Below the pieces are notes generated by a model, which saw only the letters and a list, made by a program, of their open reading frames with translations, ran no database searches and had not been told where the DNA came from. From Spirochaetales bacterium (GTDB lineage: Bacteria; Spirochaetota; Spirochaetia; JC444; Marispirochaetaceae), in NCBI GenBank assembly GCA_016935695.1, contig JAFGQL010000076.1, forward strand, positions 1-64,000: a stretch of DNA of 64,000 bases. Direction: 5' to 3'. Both the position numbers and the translations under genes were made by a program. Below, piece by piece: positions 1 through 9,552 of this stretch (within the stretch, counting starts at the first letter, position 1; each line of letters starts with the position of its first letter).

Positions 1-210
1 CCCTACCCGGCAGTTGAATCGACGGGATTCCACCTTCGGGGTGACGGAGGAACCGCTGTGCAAGAAGCCCTCGAACTGGCCCTGGACCTCTGGCACACAG
101 ACCGCGGCTCTCTTACGGATATGGCAGTGCGCGGTATGAAAGCCCGGTTCTCCTGGGACCGCTCAGCCGCCGCGTACATCCGTCTTTATGAGACACTTAC
201 AGCACCCTGA
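1..210 (+). CDS. glgA: Glycogen synthase, C-terminal fragment (5' truncated by window edge)
   Basis: Frame 1 reads PYPAVESTGFHLRGDGGTAVQEALELALDLWHTDRGSLTDMAVRGMKARFSWDRSAAAYIRLYETLTAP*, resembling the GlgA C-terminus (FSW...A..Y..LY); glgC lies nearby. Confidence 0.8.
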   Translation, partial: PYPAVESTGFHLRGDGGTAVQEALELALDLWHTDRGSLTDMAVRGMKARFSWDRSAAAYIRLYETLTAP

Positions 211-269
211 CGGATAATAAACACAACAGTATTCCCGCTGTCGGGACCGCTGCACCCGGAGATCCTTTT

Positions 270-1484
270 TTAAGAAGAACGCTTGCGGATTTTTGCCTCG
301 ATTCGCGACAGGCGTTTGGCAAGGTCATCACCTGAGCTTTTCGCACCAAGAACCTGGAGGTCTCGGGCACGCCGGGCCCATGCCAGGGCACGGTCCAGAT
401 CCCGCGCATTATGCTCGTAGTATTTTGACAATTCAACCGCTGCTCTGGAATCCTGGTAATCCCGGGACAGTCGTTCCCATACCATAGCTGCCTGCGGATA
501 GTCCTTACGGGCTTTCCAGATTTGGGCCAGCAATCCGCCGCATGCAGGGTTGCCTCGGGCAAAACCCTGGGCAAGGACCGCCTCCCCGCCTTCCCCAGGG
601 CCCAGGACCAACCCAAGCCCCAGAGGGTCAATATTCCCTGCGTTCAGGGGTTCCCGGCCGATACGGCTCAGATGGGCCGTGAGTTTTGCCAGGGAGAGGA
701 TGTCTTCGTAATGATGGGCGGCAAGAGCTTCCATCCGGGAATCGGGCCCGTCGCGCAGGTAGTCAAAATAGATCTGCGGCGCCATGGACCCGGGAATATC
801 CAAAACCCGCGCAATACCCAGCACCCCTGACTCTATGGAAGACAGGGAACAGGATGGCAGGACACCTTTATACAGTCGCCGGGAAACATGCAGAAGATCT
901 CCATGGCGCTGAAAGGGAAAGTCTACACCGTTCATGCCCCCTTTTGAACGCATGAGTGGCGCATCGAAGCTTTTACCGTTAAAGGAAATCCAGTAAGGAT
1001 CAGGAGGAAGGAAGGACTTGATAAGGCGAAAAAATTCCCGTTCTCCGGGATAATCAGCCAGAAAGAACTGATGTATTTCCAGCCGCTCCCCTTTTGGAAT
1101 ACCGAACCCTGCAAGAAACACTGCCGTGCCGGGGCCTCCAGACAGACCTGTGGTCTCAAGATCGAAAAACACAAGCTCGGACACCGCCGGCGGCGAAAGT
1201 TCCCTGGTAAACAGAAGGCAGTAATCCAGAGGACGCGGCATATCCGCCATGGAAAGGGGATTGGGAACCTCGTTGCGCCGTGTGAAGGTATAGCTGCCCG
1301 CCTGTTCCCACCCTGGCCCGGGGGAAGGCCGCCCGCCGTTTCCTGCCCTGGTACCGTCAGAAAGGGGTGCCCCACTCCCTCCGGTACTCCGGATTGCGGT
1401 CAGACGTTCTCCAAGACTGCGTCGCATAACCGTCTCTACCTGGTCGGCTGCCCAGCTGACGAGAGAAGCTCTCCCCCGAGCCAC
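270..1484 (-). CDS. mrfB: YprB/MrfB-like RNase H-fold exonuclease with C-terminal TPR-like region
   Basis: FFDLETTGLSGGPGTAVFLAGFG DEDDh-type motif; directly downstream of and overlapping the YprA-like helicase. Confidence 0.8.
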   Translation of the reverse strand: MARGRASLVSWAADQVETVMRRSLGERLTAIRSTGGSGAPLSDGTRAGNGGRPSPGPGWEQAGSYTFTRRNEVPNPLSMADMPRPLDYCLLFTRELSPPAVSELVFFDLETTGLSGGPGTAVFLAGFGIPKGERLEIHQFFLADYPGEREFFRLIKSFLPPDPYWISFNGKSFDAPLMRSKGGMNGVDFPFQRHGDLLHVSRRLYKGVLPSCSLSSIESGVLGIARVLDIPGSMAPQIYFDYLRDGPDSRMEALAAHHYEDILSLAKLTAHLSRIGREPLNAGNIDPLGLGLVLGPGEGGEAVLAQGFARGNPACGGLLAQIWKARKDYPQAAMVWERLSRDYQDSRAAVELSKYYEHNARDLDRALAWARRARDLQVLGAKSSGDDLAKRLSRIEAKIRKRSS

Positions 1485-3811
1485 CCTTCAAGAAAAACCA
1501 GGACCGCCTCTTTGCGGCTGAGAGCTGAATCACTGTAGGGCGAAGGCCCCGGGCCGGGATCCTCCGGGCCGATGCACGAGGGGCAGCCGTTTTCGCAGCC
1601 GCAGTTCCTCACCAGATCCCAGGCGCCCTTGAGGACCTGTGATAAGTGCCGGGCAGTTCCCTCGGCCAGGCCTATTCCTCCGGGATAGGCATCATAGACA
1701 TACAGGGACGGCGCCTGTACATGGGGATCCCGCAGCCGTTCGGCGACACGGATGTCGCTGCGGTCGCACATCAAAAGGAGAGGAATGATGTTCCGGATAA
1801 GGGTACCGGTGTGGGCGATCACCAGCTCCTGCAACTCAGCCGGGATCCTTGAAAAGCTGTCCCCCCCTTTCGTTCCCCCAGAAAAAATGAGGATGAATGC
1901 CCTGGTGTGCATCTGTTCTTCCGGCAGACTGATCTCGCCGTATCCCACATTTTCATGGGTGTGGAAGCGGATTTTCTTGAACTTCGCCGTCTGGGTGCGG
2001 ACAAGCACATCACCCTCCAGGGTCTGCACCCCGCAGTCGGCGCCGAAAAAGTCTTCCGACAATACCTTGATGTCTGTTTTTACCACCGCGTCGGTATAAA
2101 AGTTCACTTTCGTTTCGCTGACGTAGCAGCGCCGGTTTTCTATATCCAGATGCTCGACGAAATACTGATCACCGCGGTGAAGATACACGGCGCCGTCATA
2201 AATGAGTTCCTTGGCGCTCGGCCGATCCATTTCCCCGATCACCGCGTTTTTTCCCGCCGTCGTATTGATGATCACCACATTTTCCGCTGTGGCTGAACGC
2301 AGGGAAATGGTTTCCGCCGGATACGAACGGTCCGACCAGTACCAGCGTCCTTCCGTGTGCCTCAGAATCCCGTCTTCCTCCAGCATGGCCAGAACATCAT
2401 GGACCCCCTGGTCGTAGGAAACAGTCCCGAAGGACTCTCCGTCTGCAAAGGGCAGCTCGAATACGGCGCATTTCAGATGATCGGAAAGGATATAGGGGTT
2501 TGACGGATCAATCCAGGCCGATTCGGGATTTCTTCCCAGCACATACTCCGGGTGGCTTATCATGTACTGATCGATGGGTGCGGAGGAGGCCACGATGACC
2601 GCTACAGAAGTCGATGCCCTCCGGCCGGCCCTCCCTGCCTGCTGCCATACACTCGAGATCGACCCGGGAAATCCGGCAAGCACCGCGGCATCGAGACCGC
2701 CGATATCTATACCCAGCTCCAATGCGTTGGTTGAAACCACTCCCTGGATGGTCCCGTCACGCAGGCCTTTTTCCACCGCCCGCCGTTCATTGGGCAGATA
2801 CCCGCCCCGGTAACTCTCCACCCGGATGCGGGCGTTCTGTGTGTAATGATTGGCAAGACGCTCGTTGATGTAGGCGGCAATCAGCTCGGTCCGTACCCGT
2901 GAACGGGCGAAAACGATGGTTTTGACCCCGGCTTTCAAAAACTTGATGGCTATATTCTGGGATTCGTTCACTGTGCCGCGGCGGATGCCCTGGACCTGGT
3001 CCACGTAGGGAGGATTGTACAAAATGATGTGCTTCTCCCCCCGTGGGGCCCCGTTATTGTCTATGAGGACCGTCTCCTCCTCTATGATCCACTCGGCAAG
3101 TTCCCCGGGATTGCCGATGGTTGCGCTGGCACAGATAAAACGGGGTGAAGCGCCGTAAAACGCGGCTATCCGCTTGAGGCGGCGTATCAGATTGGTCATA
3201 TGGCTGCCGAACACCCCGCGGTAGCTGTGGACCTCGTCGATGACCACATAGGAGAGATTGCTCAGGAATTTGATCCATTTAGGATGATTGGGGAGTATAC
3301 CGGAATGCAGCATGTCGGGATTCGATATGACAATCCGTCCGCTGTCCCTGGCGGACACCCGCACCGAGGACGGGGTGTCGCCGTCGTAGGTGGAGACCTT
3401 TATTCCCAGTTCTCCGCCGAGGACAATCTCATTCAGTTCCGACTGCTGGTCCTGGCTCAAGGCTTTGGTGGGAAACAGATACAGGGCCCTTGCATCCCGC
3501 CGGGCAAGGAGTCCGTCCAGGACCGGCAGGTTGTAGCACAGGGTTTTCCCCGACGCGGTGGGAGTGACCACGGTGATGTTGCGGCCCGAAGCCACATGGG
3601 CATAGCTGTCGTACTGATGGGAGTACAGCCGGGAGATCCCCCGCTTTTCAAGTATTCCGATAATACGGGGATTAAGACTTACCGGGAAGTCCCTGTATAT
3701 ACCTTCGGCAGCCGGGACAACCTCCCACCGGGCCGCGCCCCTTTGAAGATCCGGATCCGATTTAAGCTGATTGATAAACGCCGCAGATGTCATAGCACCC
3801 CATACTATCAC
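1436..3811 (-). CDS. mrfA: DEAD/DEAH-box helicase, YprA/MrfA family
   Basis: PTASGKTLCYNLP Walker A, VIDEVHSYRGVFGSH box, QQAGRAGRR motif VI, C-terminal CGCENGCPSCIGP DUF1998-type Cys cluster. Confidence 0.88.
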   Translation of the reverse strand: MIVWGAMTSAAFINQLKSDPDLQRGAARWEVVPAAEGIYRDFPVSLNPRIIGILEKRGISRLYSHQYDSYAHVASGRNITVVTPTASGKTLCYNLPVLDGLLARRDARALYLFPTKALSQDQQSELNEIVLGGELGIKVSTYDGDTPSSVRVSARDSGRIVISNPDMLHSGILPNHPKWIKFLSNLSYVVIDEVHSYRGVFGSHMTNLIRRLKRIAAFYGASPRFICASATIGNPGELAEWIIEEETVLIDNNGAPRGEKHIILYNPPYVDQVQGIRRGTVNESQNIAIKFLKAGVKTIVFARSRVRTELIAAYINERLANHYTQNARIRVESYRGGYLPNERRAVEKGLRDGTIQGVVSTNALELGIDIGGLDAAVLAGFPGSISSVWQQAGRAGRRASTSVAVIVASSAPIDQYMISHPEYVLGRNPESAWIDPSNPYILSDHLKCAVFELPFADGESFGTVSYDQGVHDVLAMLEEDGILRHTEGRWYWSDRSYPAETISLRSATAENVVIINTTAGKNAVIGEMDRPSAKELIYDGAVYLHRGDQYFVEHLDIENRRCYVSETKVNFYTDAVVKTDIKVLSEDFFGADCGVQTLEGDVLVRTQTAKFKKIRFHTHENVGYGEISLPEEQMHTRAFILIFSGGTKGGDSFSRIPAELQELVIAHTGTLIRNIIPLLLMCDRSDIRVAERLRDPHVQAPSLYVYDAYPGGIGLAEGTARHLSQVLKGAWDLVRNCGCENGCPSCIGPEDPGPGPSPYSDSALSRKEAVLVFLEGWLGGELLSSAGQPTR

Positions 3812-3864
3812 CTAAAAAGGCCCCTGAGAAGTTCGCATATATGGTATTTCAATAAGGATTCCGC

Positions 3865-3894
3865 TTGACCGCGCCGGCGCTGTGGCACTACGAT
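3865..3894 (+). promoter_or_regulatory. Candidate sigma70 promoter for glgC (TTGACC-N18-TACGAT)
   Basis: -35 TTGACC 3865-3870, -10 TACGAT 3889-3894, about 60 nt upstream of the glgC ATG; spacer contains palindrome GCGCCGGCGC. Confidence 0.5.
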
Positions 3895-3957
3895 AGGATT
3901 AACGTATAACGGCCGAATGCATTTTTTTTAAAGGCGTTACATCATGAGGAGCAATTC

Positions 3958-5238
3958 ATGTCCAGAATAATTTCAATAGTACTCGGCGGAGGGAAAGGAA
4001 CACGGCTGTTTCCCCTTACCGAACAGCGGGCAAAGCCCGCAGTGCCTTTCGGGGGAAAATACCGCCTTGTAGATATCGCCATTTCCAACTGCATAAACTC
4101 AGGGCTGCGGCAGATTTACATCCTTACCCAGTTCAACTCCGCGTCACTCCACAACCACCTTTCCAGCACTTATATTTTCGATGTGTTCTCCAAAGGCTTT
4201 GTCGAGATTCTGGCAGCAGAACAGACTCCGGAGAACAACAGCTGGTACCAGGGCACTGCTGATGCAGTCAGGAAGAACTTCCTCCATTTTCACACCCAGA
4301 ACCCCACTCATTACGTCATTCTTTCTGGAGACCAGCTGTACCGGATGGACTTGCGGAAAATGCTTGAAAGTCATACGAGCAGCGGCGCGGAAATCACCAT
4401 TGCCTCCACTCCTGTCGGATACGAAGATACCGCCGGACTGGGTATACTCAAAGCCGACAATGCTTCCCGCATTACCGACTTCCTGGAAAAGCCGCCAAGG
4501 GACCGCAATATAGATGATTTCAAGGTACCGGAGGGGTCGGAACAGGTAAGCAGGGAAACCCTCGCATCCAAGCCGTACCTTGCCTCCATGGGTATGTACG
4601 TGTTCAACGCAAACGTGCTGGAAGGACTATTGGATAATAACTTTACCGATTTCGGCAAAGAAATCATTCCCATGGCGATAAAAAGCAAAAATGTAAACGC
4701 GTATGTGTATAACGGTTTTTGGGAAGACATCGGGACAATTAAAAATTTCTATGAAACGAACATCGATCTTGCATCCCTTAATCCCCGGTTCAATTTTTAC
4801 GATGAAACCATGCCCATCTATACCCACCGGCGTCATCTGCCGGCTACCAAGATCAATTTCTGCACCATATCCCAGTCGCTGACGGCGGAGGGAAGCATCA
4901 TCACCAACGCCAATATCACCAATTCAATAATCGGTATCCGTTCCATTATCGAATCCGGAGCAAGCCTCGATGGTGTCTACACCATGGGCGCCCAGCAGTA
5001 TGAAACGCCGGCGCAGAAATCTGAAAACACAGAAATCGGGCGTCCGAACATCGGTATCGGCAGAGGAACACAGATACGAAAGGCCATCATCGATATTGAT
5101 GCCCGTATAGGAGAAGGCTGCCGGATAGGAATAGACAATCTACCCAGGGAAGACGGCGATTTCGGTTATTATGCCATTAAAGACGGAGTTATTGTCATAC
5201 GGAAAGAAGCAGTGATTCCGTCAGGTACCATTATTTAG
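3958..5238 (+). CDS. glgC: Glucose-1-phosphate adenylyltransferase
   Basis: VLGGGKGTRLFPLTEQRAKPAVPFGGKYRLVDIAISNCINSG and left-handed beta-helix C-terminus. Confidence 0.95.
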   Translation: MSRIISIVLGGGKGTRLFPLTEQRAKPAVPFGGKYRLVDIAISNCINSGLRQIYILTQFNSASLHNHLSSTYIFDVFSKGFVEILAAEQTPENNSWYQGTADAVRKNFLHFHTQNPTHYVILSGDQLYRMDLRKMLESHTSSGAEITIASTPVGYEDTAGLGILKADNASRITDFLEKPPRDRNIDDFKVPEGSEQVSRETLASKPYLASMGMYVFNANVLEGLLDNNFTDFGKEIIPMAIKSKNVNAYVYNGFWEDIGTIKNFYETNIDLASLNPRFNFYDETMPIYTHRRHLPATKINFCTISQSLTAEGSIITNANITNSIIGIRSIIESGASLDGVYTMGAQQYETPAQKSENTEIGRPNIGIGRGTQIRKAIIDIDARIGEGCRIGIDNLPREDGDFGYYAIKDGVIVIRKEAVIPSGTII

Positions 5239-5277
5239 GCGGTGAAGGGGTACGCGTACAGCCGCAAGACCCCGATA

Positions 5278-5661
5278 TCAGCCTAAGGTCACGAGAGTGG
5301 ACAGAATGGCCTTGTCCGACGAAGCCATGGGCAGGGAGGAGAGCTCTCCGGCGGAAAGCCAGCGGATTTCCTGGTGTTCAGGGTGATCAATGTCACCTCC
5401 GAGTATCTCCACCCAAAATGCCATGAGTATGTAATCTGAACCCCGGTTGCTGAAGGATGATTGATGGAATTGATCGCCTACGGCAATCGAAACATTGAAC
5501 TCTTCCTTGAATTCCCGGACAAGCCCCTGCTCAGGAGTTTCTCCCTCTTCTACCTTTCCTCCGGGGAACTCCCAGCTTTCTCCAATACTGGTACCCGGTT
5601 TTCTTAATGCAACCAGATACCTCCCGTTTTTCCGGACAACTCCCGCAGTAGAAATCCGCAT
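5278..5661 (-). CDS. NUDIX hydrolase (MutT-like)
   Basis: GGKVEEGETPEQGLVREFKEEF Nudix box. Confidence 0.9.
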   Translation of the reverse strand: MRISTAGVVRKNGRYLVALRKPGTSIGESWEFPGGKVEEGETPEQGLVREFKEEFNVSIAVGDQFHQSSFSNRGSDYILMAFWVEILGGDIDHPEHQEIRWLSAGELSSLPMASSDKAILSTLVTLG

Positions 5662-6071
5662 CAGAGAAATATCACTCCGGGAAAAATGAAATGGGCAATG
5701 GAAGATATAACAGCAATGGCACCGAACGCACTCTGATACTGCTCACTCACGGAGATGATCTTTGTGAAGGATTCAGAAACAACTCTGCCTTTTTCCTGAT
5801 AATACTCCAGAAACAGAACAAAGCCGACTAACAGATTGGCCAGAGAGGGAATAAAATCTCCCAGAACCGGCAAACCGTGGTACGGAAACACTAGGGTGAG
5901 CACACCTATCACGGTAAAAGTGAAAAAGATAAAGGGATGATAGGCAGTATTTCTGCGATACCATTCCCTGAAGGCCATGAGGGACGGCACTTTTTCGGAA
6001 AGCTGGTCAGCCAGTAACAATGCCCCTCCCAAGACCCCTGCTACTACCGATAACAGATAGATCTGAACCAT
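5661..6071 (-). CDS. Small multi-pass membrane protein of unknown function
   Basis: 136-aa ORF with about four hydrophobic segments; 1-nt overlap with the NUDIX gene. Confidence 0.65.
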   Translation of the reverse strand: MVQIYLLSVVAGVLGGALLLADQLSEKVPSLMAFREWYRRNTAYHPFIFFTFTVIGVLTLVFPYHGLPVLGDFIPSLANLLVGFVLFLEYYQEKGRVVSESFTKIISVSEQYQSAFGAIAVISSIAHFIFPGVIFL

Positions 6072-6194
6072 AACGCCTCTCTTTTTGATTTTCGCTCACC
6101 AAGGCGCCCGGGAGGGTCTGTTCCGCGATGGAACCCGGCCCGCACGGTCACACAAGTCAGCTTTATCATACATAGTTTTACTATGTACGCTTGT

Positions 6195-6710
6195 CTATTC
6201 TTTTTCAAGTGGAATTTTCAGTTCTCTTGTATCTCCGCTGATGGTGATGCGGGCCAGGATGATATCCGGCGGGTCAGGTAAGGCAATGGATGAGCGAATT
6301 TTTGTCTCTCCTCCTGTGGCCGCGGTATCCCGTACCGCGACACTCTGCTGTTCCCCGTCCCTGTCATACAACAGCTCCACCAAAACCGCTTCTCCGTCAC
6401 CGCCGTTCCCGGCATCTTTATCACTGCCTTGCAGAGTAATGGTGACGAGGGCTTCTTCCCTGTAATAAAACGCCCTGGCGCTGACCCGGTATCCGGCAAG
6501 TTTGGGAGATCCCAATAAAGAAAAGGGGTTAAAGACGAGGAACACCAGTGCAATAAACACAATGTCCGCAAAAATAATGATTGTCATGCGGTTACGCTGG
6601 TAAAAACTTACAGGGCGCCGGTAGTGTTTCAGCCACTCAGACTGCCGCTCAAGCCTTTCATCTTTATTGTAGTGATACTCATACTGTCCCGGTTCATAGG
6701 ATTCAGGCAT
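6195..6710 (-). CDS. Single-pass membrane protein of unknown function
   Basis: 171-aa ORF with one TM (IIIFADIVFIALVFLVFNPF) and an extracytoplasmic beta-rich tail; start overlaps the end of nnr. Confidence 0.65.
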   Translation of the reverse strand: MPESYEPGQYEYHYNKDERLERQSEWLKHYRRPVSFYQRNRMTIIIFADIVFIALVFLVFNPFSLLGSPKLAGYRVSARAFYYREEALVTITLQGSDKDAGNGGDGEAVLVELLYDRDGEQQSVAVRDTAATGGETKIRSSIALPDPPDIILARITISGDTRELKIPLEKE

Positions 6711-8217
6711 CTCCGCCCCTTCCTCCTGTCCGGTATGAAAACGATAGTTGTCCTACAGGATCAAGGAGTTCTTCAGCCAGAAAATATCCCCTGCGCCGGC
6801 GGAGAATCCGTCCAGCCTCTCCATGGATCATCACAGCTCCCACTGCAGCCTCCAGGGGCTCTGCTCCGCCTGATAAAAGACCGCCGATGATACCGGCAAG
6901 CACGTCTCCCGAGCCGCCGGTTCCAAGGGTATGGTTCATTCTGTCATAGACATATCCCCGTCCGTCGGGATGGGCAATGAAGGTCATATAGGATTTAAGC
7001 ACTACTACACAGCCCGTATCTGCAGCCGCTTTTTGACAAAAACCGACAGGGTCCTCGTCCAGCTCCTCCCTGGTACAGAATCCCATGGAAAGGAATTCAC
7101 CGACATGGGGAGTAAGGACAAAGGGGACAGCGCCCGGTACAGGAAAAGAGACAGCCTTGAGAGCCTCGGCGTCGATGACACCGGGCAGGTTCAGGCTGGC
7201 AGCCAGAGATACTATCGAACCCTGCTCGCTTACGGACAGACCAGTCAGACCAGGTCCAATGACAAAAGAGGATGCCTTTTCAAGTTCCTCAGAGACGGCC
7301 CACTCATCATAAGGGACCGCCATGACGCCCCCCATTATTCCGGCCAGGAGCGGGTACACCTCTTTTTCCAGAAAAAGCCGCACCAGACCGGCCCCTGCCT
7401 TGCCAGCTGCTTTCGCCGCAAGATATGCAGCGCCGAGGGTGCCGGGCCCTCCGGCGAAAACCGCGCAGGAACCCCGGCGGTGTTTGTAGGACGTTTCTTC
7501 CGGCTTGGGAAGGTCTGGAAACGTGTCGGTAACAAGACGAAGGTCGGATTCTGCCAGGTCCGGCGGAAAACCGATCGGTACCGCAGTGATGGTACCGCAG
7601 CGCTCTCTGGCGGCAAAGCTGTACATACAGGTTTTCGGGTATTCCACAGTATAGGTGGCGGCCGCCCGTATGCAGGGATCGGTTTTAGAATATCCCTCGT
7701 ACAGACCGCCGGGTAGGTCGACGGAAATAATCCGTCTGTTCCTCGAGTTCATCCATTCAATAACACCGTCCACGGGCGGCCGTACAGGCCCCGAAAGGCC
7801 CACCCCGAACAGGCCCTCGATAATGACCGATGCCTGCTCGACAGCCCGTATGCCTTCCGCAGAATCGCGGGACACCAGGGGCACGCCGACCAAAGCGGCG
7901 GCCTTCAGCATGCTCTCCGAGGGACGTGTCGGATTATCCAGCCCGTCCATGCTTACTCCCCCGGGAACGAGGACAATCACCGCGGCAAAACCTTCCAGAA
8001 AGGCCTGCCGTGCCATAACCAGGGCATCGCCACCGTTATTCCCCCTGCCCGCAACAAAAACAACCGGCCTTTCAACAGAAAGATGCTCCTGCTCTTTCAC
8101 GCAGCGCCAGAGTTTAATACCCGCGTTTTCCATCAGCAGAGAGGCGTCCAGGTGAAACGACGACTGGCTTTTCTGATCAATCTGCTGCATCTGGAGGTTA
8201 CTGACTATTTTCACCAT
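6703..8217 (-). CDS. nnr: Bifunctional NAD(P)H-hydrate epimerase / ADP-dependent dehydratase
   Basis: VFVAGRGNNGGDALVMAR epimerase motif, NHTLGTGGSGDVLAGIIGGLLSGG dehydratase motif; start set at [10 protein letters not shown] inside the longer ORF. Confidence 0.9.
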   Translation of the reverse strand: MVKIVSNLQMQQIDQKSQSSFHLDASLLMENAGIKLWRCVKEQEHLSVERPVVFVAGRGNNGGDALVMARQAFLEGFAAVIVLVPGGVSMDGLDNPTRPSESMLKAAALVGVPLVSRDSAEGIRAVEQASVIIEGLFGVGLSGPVRPPVDGVIEWMNSRNRRIISVDLPGGLYEGYSKTDPCIRAAATYTVEYPKTCMYSFAARERCGTITAVPIGFPPDLAESDLRLVTDTFPDLPKPEETSYKHRRGSCAVFAGGPGTLGAAYLAAKAAGKAGAGLVRLFLEKEVYPLLAGIMGGVMAVPYDEWAVSEELEKASSFVIGPGLTGLSVSEQGSIVSLAASLNLPGVIDAEALKAVSFPVPGAVPFVLTPHVGEFLSMGFCTREELDEDPVGFCQKAAADTGCVVVLKSYMTFIAHPDGRGYVYDRMNHTLGTGGSGDVLAGIIGGLLSGGAEPLEAAVGAVMIHGEAGRILRRRRGYFLAEELLDPVGQLSFSYRTGGRGGDA

Positions 8218-9409
8218 CGTACCCCTGGATGTATTTGTCGAAACGCCACCACATGAAATCGACACCGAATTCCCTGCACAGATAAGCGACAAGCACGCCT
8301 TCCGGAGTCAGATAGAAATCCCTGTACACGATATCCTTTTCTTTCAGGAAGATGGAAAAAATATTGAGCACCTTTCCGTACCGGTCAACGGCGAGGATCT
8401 GGTTCAGGTCATTATCCCTGGTCGAAATAAGAAACAGGATTCCCTTTTTTGCTACACCAAGAATGTGATAAAGATCAGTTTCCCCTGTTTCACTTCCCAG
8501 TCCCGGCACCGTATCATGACGAAAGGTGCGGGGAATCTCGATATAGCCCTCATACTGGGACGTCTCCATGTTGAACCAGTGGATGTACGACCCGAAATAC
8601 TCGCCGTTGCCACGTGGGGGCAACGGGTTATAGTAGTCTATCTTGAGATACACAAGGGCGTCTTCCAGATCGGGAGTGATTGTTTCCAGGGACTGAATAA
8701 GGCCCTCAACCGGAGGTGCCGGAAGATTCTGTGACGGCAGCCTGAACGTATAACGTAACCTGCCTTCCGACGAAAACCAGTACATAATCCATTGCTGGGG
8801 CACCATGCACACAACGATTATGTCATCCTGCTGGTTGATGACGATGTCATGAATGTAAGGAAAAGGCTTTCCGCCGATACCGTCCTGGCCCAGAAAATCG
8901 ATCTGTTCACCCATACGGTTAAAGCGTCTTACCACCCTTTCAAGCCTGACATTGAACTCCTGGTCGAACTCAACCCGGGAATCGGCCACCCTGTCCTCGA
9001 CAATCAGGTTCCGGTTGGAATCAACCGCAATTTCCCCGACTTCCGTAAAGGGAAACGGCACAGCCCGCCTGTTGGAGAGGGTATCCTGGTCCAGATCCGT
9101 CGCAAGGAGAATTGGTTCCGGATTCTCTGACGGGTTATAAAGGAGAGAGATCAGTTCGCCGTAGGAACTAAGCTCCATTACCTTGTTTGCATTACCGCTG
9201 CCCAGATAAAAAAGGCCGTTTTTCATGTACAGCCGGGTTTTCCGGGCATAGGGAGACTCGTCAATTTCTATGAAGTCTATTTCATTTTCCATCCGGCCGA
9301 GGTTCAGGGAGAAAAGCTCCTGGGCATCCATCTCAAGACGTTTTCCACCGTCACAAGAGAAAAGGATCCAAAAACCAGCCAGCAGAAGGGCTTTAGATGC
9401 ATATTTCAT
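8198..9409 (-). CDS. Lipoprotein with probable repeat/propeller fold, unknown function
   Basis: [19 protein letters not shown] lipobox; long ORF with repeating hydrophobic pattern. Confidence 0.75.
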   Translation of the reverse strand: MKYASKALLLAGFWILFSCDGGKRLEMDAQELFSLNLGRMENEIDFIEIDESPYARKTRLYMKNGLFYLGSGNANKVMELSSYGELISLLYNPSENPEPILLATDLDQDTLSNRRAVPFPFTEVGEIAVDSNRNLIVEDRVADSRVEFDQEFNVRLERVVRRFNRMGEQIDFLGQDGIGGKPFPYIHDIVINQQDDIIVVCMVPQQWIMYWFSSEGRLRYTFRLPSQNLPAPPVEGLIQSLETITPDLEDALVYLKIDYYNPLPPRGNGEYFGSYIHWFNMETSQYEGYIEIPRTFRHDTVPGLGSETGETDLYHILGVAKKGILFLISTRDNDLNQILAVDRYGKVLNIFSIFLKEKDIVYRDFYLTPEGVLVAYLCREFGVDFMWWRFDKYIQGYDGENSQ

Positions 9410-9417
9410 TGATACTG

Positions 9418-9447
9418 ATATTACTACCCCCCATTATCCGGTGTCAA
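9418..9447 (-). promoter_or_regulatory. Candidate sigma70 promoter (TTGACA-N18-TAATAT) for the 8198..9409 lipoprotein gene
   Basis: -35 at 9442-9447 (perfect TTGACA on minus strand), -10 at 9418-9423; ATG at 9409. Confidence 0.5.
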
Positions 9448-9552
9448 CGCGCCGGCATTGCGGTCGGGCTCATCAATGGACCGCAGGTTCTGTACTTTTC
9501 ACCGCAGGTAAGGTATAGTGACAGGCATCGTAACATCCTTACGGGAGCTCAC

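Noticed and set aside
3200-3868. 222-aa plus-strand ORF
   Set aside because: Antisense to the MrfA-like helicase, no domain signature.
5239-5277. GTACGCGTAC palindrome between convergent glgC and NUDIX genes
   Set aside because: Too short and without a U tract; no clear terminator or operator context.
6071-6194. GC-rich hairpin GTTCC-ATCGC-GGAAC (minus) considered as a tRNA or small RNA, plus ACATAGT-TTT-ACTATGT at 6170-6186
   Set aside because: No acceptor stem, anticodon arm or other conserved RNA signature; the short AT stem lacks a U tract.
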